Below, piece by piece: positions 62,401 through 64,000 of a stretch of 64,000 bases of DNA. This DNA is from Euryodendron excelsum (taxonomy: Eukaryota > Streptophyta > Magnoliopsida > Ericales > Pentaphylacaceae). The number at the start of each line of letters is the position of its first letter. Position 1 is the stretch's first letter. The notes under the pieces are model-generated. The model ran no database searches and had not been told where the DNA came from. It saw nothing but the letters and a program-made list of their open reading frames with translations. Location: positions 8,037,501 to 8,101,500 of the forward strand of contig CM065386.1 of NCBI GenBank assembly GCA_033060915.1. The letters run 5' to 3'. A program made the translations under genes and the position numbers.

Positions 62401-62427
62401 TCTGACTACTGGCAAAAGAGAGGTTAA
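43912..62427 (+). CDS. RLK2: LRR-malectin receptor-like Ser/Thr kinase, 24 exons, about 1000 aa
   Basis: Exons: 43912-43999, 44173-44347, 47775-47846, 48018-48089, 48214-48285, 48403-48474, 48630-48701, 48803-48874, 48960-49031, 49132-49203, 49282-49353, 52009-52077, 54182-54241, 55757-55822, 55918-55953, 56120-56160, 57922-58286, 58811-59006, 59688-59834, 60239-60357, 60474-60684, 60825-61062, 61234-61384, 62035-62427. They total 3003 nt with all phases closing. Domains: signal peptide about 1-25 ([12 protein letters not shown]); a [11 protein letters not shown]-cap typical of LRR VIII-2 proteins; LRRs about 88-347; malectin-like about 395-581 ([16 protein letters not shown]); membrane helix about 593-618; kinase with GEGGFG 661-666, Lys682, HRD 778-780, DFG 798-800 and GYMAPEYAM. 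It is an RD kinase, presumably active at the plasma membrane. Introns 2, 11, 12 and 16 are swollen by repeats. It is paralogous to RLK1 with the same exon order. The small exons 13-16 differ most in length and are the least certain. Confidence 0.92.
45590..46130. repeat. Three-unit tandem array in RLK2 intron 2
   Basis: Units of about 150-180 bp start near 45617, 45776 and 45980. Each contains TTAGTTTTGTAA-ATA, ATATCA-ATTGT, TTTTTGAACTTAATATCTA and CAATATCTATTTA, with AT microsatellites between them. Confidence 0.85.
46749..47180. mobile_element. Foldback element, 432 bp, in RLK2 intron 2
   Basis: The ends TTTAGGAGTAATTATA pair with TATAATTACTCCTAAA. Internal arms also pair, notably AAAAAGACGATTTGGT with ACCAAATCGTCTTTTT around a centre near 46965. 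Nearly the whole element is one long imperfect hairpin, as in foldback-type MITEs that can produce small RNAs. It is followed by a 69-bp tandem duplication (47177-47275). Confidence 0.8.
47499..47643. mobile_element. Foldback MITE, 145 bp, in RLK2 intron 2
   Basis: The ends TACGTACATG and CATGTACGTA are exact inverts. Inner arms pair CACACGCTGATAGGTA with ACCTATCAGCATGTGT around a (CT)n loop. It lies about 130 bp upstream of exon 3 and has no coding content. Confidence 0.8.
49430..51720 (-). other. Decayed coding relic within RLK2 intron 11, possibly retroelement-derived
   Basis: This 2.65 kb intron is far less AT-rich than neighbouring introns and has codon-like structure on the minus strand. 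An open stretch at 50290-50469 reads [17 protein letters not shown]. Another near 50840-50900 reads [11 protein letters not shown], faintly like the DUF4283-type ORF1 of plant LINEs. Stops and shifts break every frame. A short A tract occurs at 51711-51722. Two tgtcc-rich repeat pieces interrupt it (50160-50280 and 50570-50745). Function and family are not established. Confidence 0.35.
50570..50745. repeat. tgtcc-rich interspersed repeat piece (RLK2 intron 11)
   Basis: The sequence has AAGTGTCAGAAGTGTGTATGG, GGGAAGTGTCCAG and GATATGGATATGGCATCTG. It is related to 57410-57700 (AAGTGTCCGAAGTGTAT, GGAGTGTCCGACATGG). A shorter relative is at 50160-50280. Confidence 0.6.
52078..54181. other. Intron 12 of RLK2
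   Basis: A 2.1 kb intron with no recognised gene or terminal repeats apart from the (CA)n microsatellite at 53446-53488. A piece near 52580-52830 repeats CTTGAACACATTTTGAAGCTCG-like sequence twice. Confidence 0.6.
53446..53488. repeat. (CA)n microsatellite
   Basis: About 43 bases of uninterrupted CA in RLK2 intron 12, the only CA-type array in the window. Confidence 0.95.
56770..57245. repeat. tgtcc-rich interspersed repeat (RLK2 intron 16, first copy)
   Basis: Starts with AAGAAGCATGGATACTTCTAAG and contains TGTGTTGGACACAATGTG. It ends with GTCGTATCCGTGTTTGTGCTTC. It appears partly inverted relative to the copy at 57410-57700, which ends GAAGTATCCGTGCTTCTTAGG. Confidence 0.6.
57410..57700. 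repeat. tgtcc-rich interspersed repeat (RLK2 intron 16, second copy)
   Basis: Contains ACAAGCGTGTCCCTCAAGTG, GGGGAGTGTCCGACATGGAC and GAAGTATCCGTGCTTCTTAG. Its start (AAGCATGGATACTTCT-like complement) suggests it pairs with 56770-57245 as a family of dispersed, noncoding repeats. Confidence 0.6.
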
Positions 62428-64000
62428 GCATCAGCTCTCAGTTGGCCTTTGCATATATATATATATATATATACTTGCTCTTGCTAGATGTCTGTTTTCT
62501 TTTTCCTTTCTAATTACACATTTTTTTTGTTGAAAACCATATCAACGCATGGTAGGCAATAAAATGCAGTGCATGTAATTTGTGATATATAAATCTTTCG
62601 CGTGTGTTTACAAAAATAAAAATAAATCATGGGTTGCCCTGATTTTTTCGGCTATCTATATCTGCTGTTTTGTAATTTTACCGTCGTCAAATTTTTGTAA
62701 TCTATCAGCAAACACAACAAAGGGCGAATGCGATTGATTTTCTGGCTGACATAAATAGCTTATTTATTCTATTTCCTTCTTGTATAAATGGAGCTTTTTA
62801 GCACCAGATTGCCTGTTGCAATCCTAAGATTGCAGCCTGTGTTGTTTTTGATATGCATTTGGTATAATCACCCTTCAATGAGGACCATAGTCCTCATCGT
62901 AAGGGCCGGAAGTAATAAGAAGATTAGGCCGAATTAGTTATGTTAGAAAACTATATCATTTTATAATGACATTATTGTTTTAAATGTAACAACAAATATT
63001 CAGAAAATAGTTAGTGATGAAGAAAAATGATAGCTTTCCTGGATTTGGGAATTCAGGCGGTGGGCAAGTGGGTCAACCAGTGACACAGCTAGAAAATTTA
63101 CTCAGGGAGCAATCATTAGTCACTACCCAGTAAAATTTTTCCCCATTTCATCTGCGGCGCATTTTGGATTAGAAAATACAAGTCGAGAAATATTTTGATG
63201 ATCAGCTTAAGCTCACGGAGAGTGGACGGAAGAGGATATATTTGCTATCGTCTCCCCAAAGGATTGAACAATTTTCCCAAAATGACATTTCATTTTCAAG
63301 AGACCAATCTTGATATTCCAAAGTCAAATCTGTTTTTTCTACCCCCCAAACAAAAAAAACAGACCTATTTTTGTTTGGCATCAGAGATCGAGAATAAACT
63401 AACAATCTTATCCCCATATGCATTTTATTGATATGTGTCAATGATGAATGTTGCCTGTCAATGATGAATATATTAGGAAAGTTGTTATTTTTATTATTCT
63501 AAAGATTAAGCCAATCAACCTAAAAATTAGATCAATCAATCTAAAATAGGAATATATGTCTATTTGTAATTGGCTAAGCACACCACATCATTACGCTAAC
63601 GTGGTGTTTCGAACCTACTGAATAATTTTTCACAGACTGCAGTTGTTATTTATGTGACCCATAATTACCACAAAATTGAATCACATTTTATAATAAGGTA
63701 ACTATATTCACAGTACCAAAACCATTCCCTTAAATTACTACTCCGATCATGAGAATATCTATTTATCCAATAGATTTGACAACCACGTCTATCTTATGCA
63801 TGTTCTCTTGTTCTAATAATTTTCAATACAATGGTGAGCTTAGTGCGAGGGCAGCCTAGCTTTCAAGGAACACTTATGTATTTTCACTTTTTTTTTTTAA
63901 TTTAATTTTGTCACAGCAAAAGCTAGGACTGCCTTGGCAATAAAACTGTTATGTCCCTGCTCTAATTCATGGAGCAAAGCGAGAATGAATGTATGGGTAC
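62428..64000. other. RLK2 3' flank and intergenic sequence
   Basis: The stretch includes an (AT)n run at about 62455-62473 in the likely 3' UTR. The remainder to the window edge is AT-rich with only short, unremarkable open frames. No gene, terminal repeat or RNA gene was recognised. Confidence 0.6.
62558..62563 (+). terminator. Candidate polyadenylation signal of RLK2
   Basis: AATAAA lies about 131 nt after the RLK2 stop codon, with T-rich sequence before it and TGTAATTTGTG downstream. This is a plausible plant near-upstream element. Confidence 0.5.

Overview
This is nuclear DNA from a flowering plant, probably a eudicot. The evidence is AT-rich intergenic sequence, GT-AG introns in every gene, two 24-exon receptor-kinase genes, and plant-type CACTA, PIF/Harbinger, hAT, Mutator-like, MITE and TRIM elements. 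The species cannot be named from the sequence.

Layout. Positions 1-996 (minus strand) hold a decayed seipin-like gene fragment cut by the window edge. Positions 1454-14508 (minus strand) hold a complete leucine-rich-repeat, malectin-domain receptor kinase (LRR subfamily VIII-2 type), here RLK1, predicted at 1039 residues. Positions 43912-62427 (plus strand) hold a paralogue, RLK2, predicted at 1000 residues with the same 24-exon plan. The two genes are divergent, head to head, and both keep every kinase catalytic motif I could check. Their job is presumably extracellular ligand or wall-glycan sensing with cytoplasmic Ser/Thr phosphorylation, but no ligand can be read from DNA.

The 29.4 kb between the two start codons is a transposon and duplication landscape. 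A direct duplication links 13871-22048 with 33892-41428. Copy 2 begins with an orphan piece of RLK1 intron 1 and then jumps about 4 kb, skipping RLK1 exon 1 and promoter. An older tandem duplication (16960-18177 against 20220-21390) is nested inside copy 1. Between the copies lie a 6.4 kb non-autonomous CACTA element (TSD ACA) and a 4.66 kb PIF/Harbinger element (TSD TAA). The Harbinger element has an intact three-exon DDE transposase and a partner Myb/SANT-like gene carrying three nonsense codons. Copy 2 also took later insertions: a Mutator-like, possibly gene-capturing element, an 8-bp-TSD hAT MITE, a Tourist-like MITE and a TRIM retroelement with 117-bp LTRs.

RLK2 introns carry further repeats: a roughly 165-bp tandem array, two foldback elements, a decayed coding relic, a (CA)n microsatellite and an interspersed tgtcc-rich repeat. 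I found no RNA gene, CRISPR array or prokaryotic-type system. The most unusual content is the duplication and insertion history and the asymmetric decay of the Harbinger two-gene set. Exon borders were placed by hand from GT-AG signals, reading phase and comparison of the two paralogues.
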